A stretch of 17,555 bases of DNA from NCBI GenBank assembly GCA_024653385.1, contig JANLFZ010000034.1:4937-22491 (forward strand). The letters are read 5' to 3'. Position numbers and translations under genes: made by a program. Under the pieces are notes generated by a model that saw nothing but the letters and a program-made list of their open reading frames with translations, was not told where the DNA came from and searched no databases. The stretch comes from Thermoguttaceae bacterium (GTDB lineage Bacteria > Planctomycetota > Planctomycetia > Pirellulales > Thermoguttaceae). Shown here piece by piece: positions 15,136 through 17,555 of this stretch; within the stretch, counting starts at the first letter, position 1, and each line of letters begins with the position of its first letter.

Positions 15136-17555
15136 GTGCTCAAGCCGGTTCGGCTCATCGTTGTGGCGCTGGCGGGTATCCTCTCGTTAGGACCGCGCGC
15201 CGTGGCCCAAGAGGTCATGGTGGTCACTCCGGGGGCGGCCGGTCCGGTGGTGAAGGTCGAAAGCACGCCGACCCAGCCCAACCCCAGCGCCGAACCCGGC
15301 AAGTCCGGGCGGCGCCTGGGGCCTGACGGCAAGCCGATGGGCGAGCCGGGCAAACCCCCGGTCGAACCGGCGAAGGACGCCAAGCCCGGCGAGGCCAAGC
15401 CCGGCGATTCCAAGGCCGAGGAGCCTCCCAGCATCTCGCGGCCCGCCAAACCGCCCAAACCGCCGGATCCCAAGGAGCTTGCGGTCCGCCCCGACGCCCA
15501 GGGCCGGTTGAGCTTCAATTTTCGCGGGCAGCCCTGGCCGGCCGTGCTCGAATGGCTGGCCGAGGTCTCGGGCATGAGTCTCGACTGGCAGGAACTGCCC
15601 GGCGACTTCCTCAATCTCAGCACCCAGCGGACCTACACGGTCCGCGAGACCCGCGACCTCATCAACCGCCACCTTCTGGCCCGAGGCTACACGCTCTTGA
15701 CCCAGGGCGAGGTCCTGTCGGTGGTGAACATCAAGAAGCTCAATCCGGGGCTGGTGCCGCGGGTCGAGCCCGAGCAGCTCGCCACGCGCGACCCCTACGA
15801 GTTCGTCAAGGTCTCGTTTCCGCTCGACTGGATGGTCGCCGATTCGGCCGTCGAGGAACTCAAGCCGATGCTCAGCCCGAACGGCAAGCTCACCGCGCTG
15901 CGCGCGACCAACCGCATCGAAGCGATGGATGCCGTGGTGAACCTTCGGGAAATCCATGCCTTGCTCAACGCCGAACAATCGAACCAGGGGCAAGAGCGAT
16001 TGGTGCGCGAGTTCGTGCTCGAGCACGCCCGGGCCACCGACGTTCACGAGCAACTTCGGGCGCTGGTGGGCCTCGAGACGCCGCCGAGCGGCCCGATGCG
16101 GGGGCCGGGCGGTCCGGGACAGCCCTCTCCCGAAATGCAGCAGCGCATGATGATGATGGTCCAAGGCGGCCCGGGCGGACCTCAGCCGCAACCCCAGCCC
16201 GGCCAGCCCCAACCCGGCGCCCAGCTCAAGGCCCGGGCCGAGGTTTACCTGGTCGTCAATGCCCGCAAGAACAGCATCATCGCCGTGGCCCCGCCCGACA
16301 AGATGGCGATCCTGGCCGAGGCGGTCAAGCGCCTCGATGCGCCCTTGGACCGCGACGCCTCGCTCTCGACCACGATGAACCGGGTCCACGTGTACCGGTT
16401 GGCCTCGATCGACCCCGAGGCGATCGTCAAGACCCTCGAGGAGCTGGGCAATCTCGATCCGACGACGCGGCTTCAGGTCGACAAGAAGAACCGCGCGATC
16501 GTGGCCAATGGCCCGCCCTGGGACCACGTGATGATCCGCGCGGTGGTCCAGAAACTCGACGGCAGCGAGCGGCAATTCGAGGTCATCCAACTGCGGCGCC
16601 TGCCGGCCGACTATGTGGCCGGCACGATCGAGTTCATGATGGGAGGCGAAAAGCCCAAGGAAAACCGGCGATCGTCCTACTACTACCCCTTCGACTTCTT
16701 CGGGCAAGACCGCCGCGGCCAATCCGACGAGAGCCAGAGCAAGTTCCGCGTCGAGGCCGATGTCGAGAACAATCGGCTCTTGTTGAAGGCCAACCCGATC
16801 GAGCTGGAAGAGGTCAAACAGCTTCTGGTCAAGCTGGGGGAGATGCCCGCCGGAGCGGGACGCGGGTCGACCGTGCGCACGCTCGATCTGCCGCCGGGCC
16901 AACAGACCGACGAGCTGTTGGAGCGGATCCGGCGCCGCTGGCCCGGCATCGCCCCCAATCCGCTGGTGCTTCCGCCTCCCAGCGAAGACGACGAACCGGC
17001 CGAGCACCCGAGGCACAAGGACAACGAGAAACCGAAGCCCTCGGCCGGCCCGGGAGGCAAGACGCCCGAGATGAAGCCGCGCACGGCCGGCCCGACGCCT
17101 TCCGTGCCCGAGGCGCCTGTGGTGGCGATGGTTCCGATCGACCAGGGCGCGGCGGACGAGGCCGAACCGTCCGACCCGGCCGACGCGCCGGGCCGCGCCG
17201 AGCCGGAGAGTGCCTGGCGGGCCTCGGAGCCGGACCCTGGCCCTCGGGTCCGGCGTGGGGCGTCGGCGTCCGCCCGATCCCCCGCGACGGAAAGCCCCGG
17301 CGATACCCGGCAACCCCAGGGCTCTCCGCCGCCGGTCACCGTAACCCGCGGCCCCGACGGCCGGCTGATCGTGTCGTCGTCCGACACCGAGGCGCTCGAC
17401 CGGTTCGAGGACCTGGTGGCGCAATCGGCCCCCGCGTCGCCGAACGACTTCCGGATCTTCAAGCTTCAGTACGCGTGGGCTTCGGGGGTGGCGACGATCT
17501 TGCGCGACGTGTTCAAGGAGGAGAAGAAGGAAGAGCGGCGTTCCCCCTGGTACTG
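15136..17555 (+). CDS. Secreted secretin N-domain repeat protein, GspD/PilQ-like (3' partial)
   Basis: The frame is open from GTG 15136 to the window end (806 codons), so the C-terminus is missing. The GTG has AGGGGG seven bases upstream. Residues 1-24 are a Sec signal peptide (LIVVALAGILSLGPRAVA, cleavage before Gln25). A Pro/Lys/Gly linker (about 30-115) precedes an N0/STN-like domain at about 125-205 (FNFRGQPWPAVLEWLAEVSG). Secretin N1-N3-type repeats follow at about 223-280, 289-402, 415-476 and 482-570, showing the usual 'VxRLxxxxxxxVxxxLxxL ... NxxxVxAxP' pattern. The third repeat contains a Gly/Pro/Gln/Met-rich insert (about 316-355) with four Met in a row. Acidic/Pro-rich linkers come after 617, and another repeat starts at about 773 (FRIFKLQYAWASGVATILRDVF). 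Whether a secretin beta-barrel follows lies outside the window, so it may be a true outer-membrane secretin or a soluble periplasmic scaffold. Confidence 0.85.
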   Translation, partial: MLKPVRLIVVALAGILSLGPRAVAQEVMVVTPGAAGPVVKVESTPTQPNPSAEPGKSGRRLGPDGKPMGEPGKPPVEPAKDAKPGEAKPGDSKAEEPPSISRPAKPPKPPDPKELAVRPDAQGRLSFNFRGQPWPAVLEWLAEVSGMSLDWQELPGDFLNLSTQRTYTVRETRDLINRHLLARGYTLLTQGEVLSVVNIKKLNPGLVPRVEPEQLATRDPYEFVKVSFPLDWMVADSAVEELKPMLSPNGKLTALRATNRIEAMDAVVNLREIHALLNAEQSNQGQERLVREFVLEHARATDVHEQLRALVGLETPPSGPMRGPGGPGQPSPEMQQRMMMMVQGGPGGPQPQPQPGQPQPGAQLKARAEVYLVVNARKNSIIAVAPPDKMAILAEAVKRLDAPLDRDASLSTTMNRVHVYRLASIDPEAIVKTLEELGNLDPTTRLQVDKKNRAIVANGPPWDHVMIRAVVQKLDGSERQFEVIQLRRLPADYVAGTIEFMMGGEKPKENRRSSYYYPFDFFGQDRRGQSDESQSKFRVEADVENNRLLLKANPIELEEVKQLLVKLGEMPAGAGRGSTVRTLDLPPGQQTDELLERIRRRWPGIAPNPLVLPPPSEDDEPAEHPRHKDNEKPKPSAGPGGKTPEMKPRTAGPTPSVPEAPVVAMVPIDQGAADEAEPSDPADAPGRAEPESAWRASEPDPGPRVRRGASASARSPATESPGDTRQPQGSPPPVTVTRGPDGRLIVSSSDTEALDRFEDLVAQSAPASPNDFRIFKLQYAWASGVATILRDVFKEEKKEERRSPWY

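Noticed and set aside
15187..17424. 745-codon antisense frame opposite the secretin-domain gene
   Set aside because: Low-complexity Arg/Gly/His-rich shadow; the plus strand has a signal peptide, ribosome site, promoter and family repeats.

Overview
This GC-rich bacterial window most likely comes from a planctomycete (Planctomycetota, possibly Pirellulales-like). That assignment is an inference from gene style: a Pro-rich lipoprotein with Ig-like repeats and a prenyltransferase/squalene-oxidase-like toroid, a large repeat-rich secretin-type protein beside it, a four-cysteine bL28, and DUF433 and nucleotidyltransferase cassettes. No rRNA or tRNA gene, CRISPR array, insertion sequence or phage gene was seen.

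Layout. (1) 1-2478, plus strand: the 3' part of a hybrid sensor histidine kinase with a complete internal phosphorelay (H, D, D, H), cut by the left edge. (2) 6416 down to 2542, minus strand: a compact polX-sucC-sucD run pairing a PolX/PHP repair polymerase with both subunits of succinyl-CoA synthetase. (3) 6417-7442, plus strand: a short leader holding a probable promoter and a REP-like inverted repeat, then two overlapping genes, a 76-aa helical protein and a nucleotidyltransferase-fold protein. This is a plausible, unproven toxin-antitoxin-like pair. (4) 12501 down to 7522, minus strand: an operon rpmB-gatC-gatA-DUF433-gatB-SAM hydroxide adenosyltransferase, with a good sigma70-type promoter before rpmB. 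It encodes the whole amidotransferase for indirect Asn-tRNA/Gln-tRNA synthesis, with an unrelated DUF433 gene between gatA and gatB. (5) 12502-17555, plus strand: a divergent intergenic region, then a cell-envelope lipoprotein and a secreted secretin-N-domain protein that runs off the right edge.

The most notable point is at about 12846-12930. The lipoprotein signal and lipobox lie in one frame and the roughly 720-aa body in the next, so the gene needs a +1 shift. This is an assembly error, a disabled gene or, less likely, recoding. The most system-like candidates are the 6655-7442 pair and the lipoprotein/secretin-type pair at the right end. Neither can be called a new system from sequence alone.
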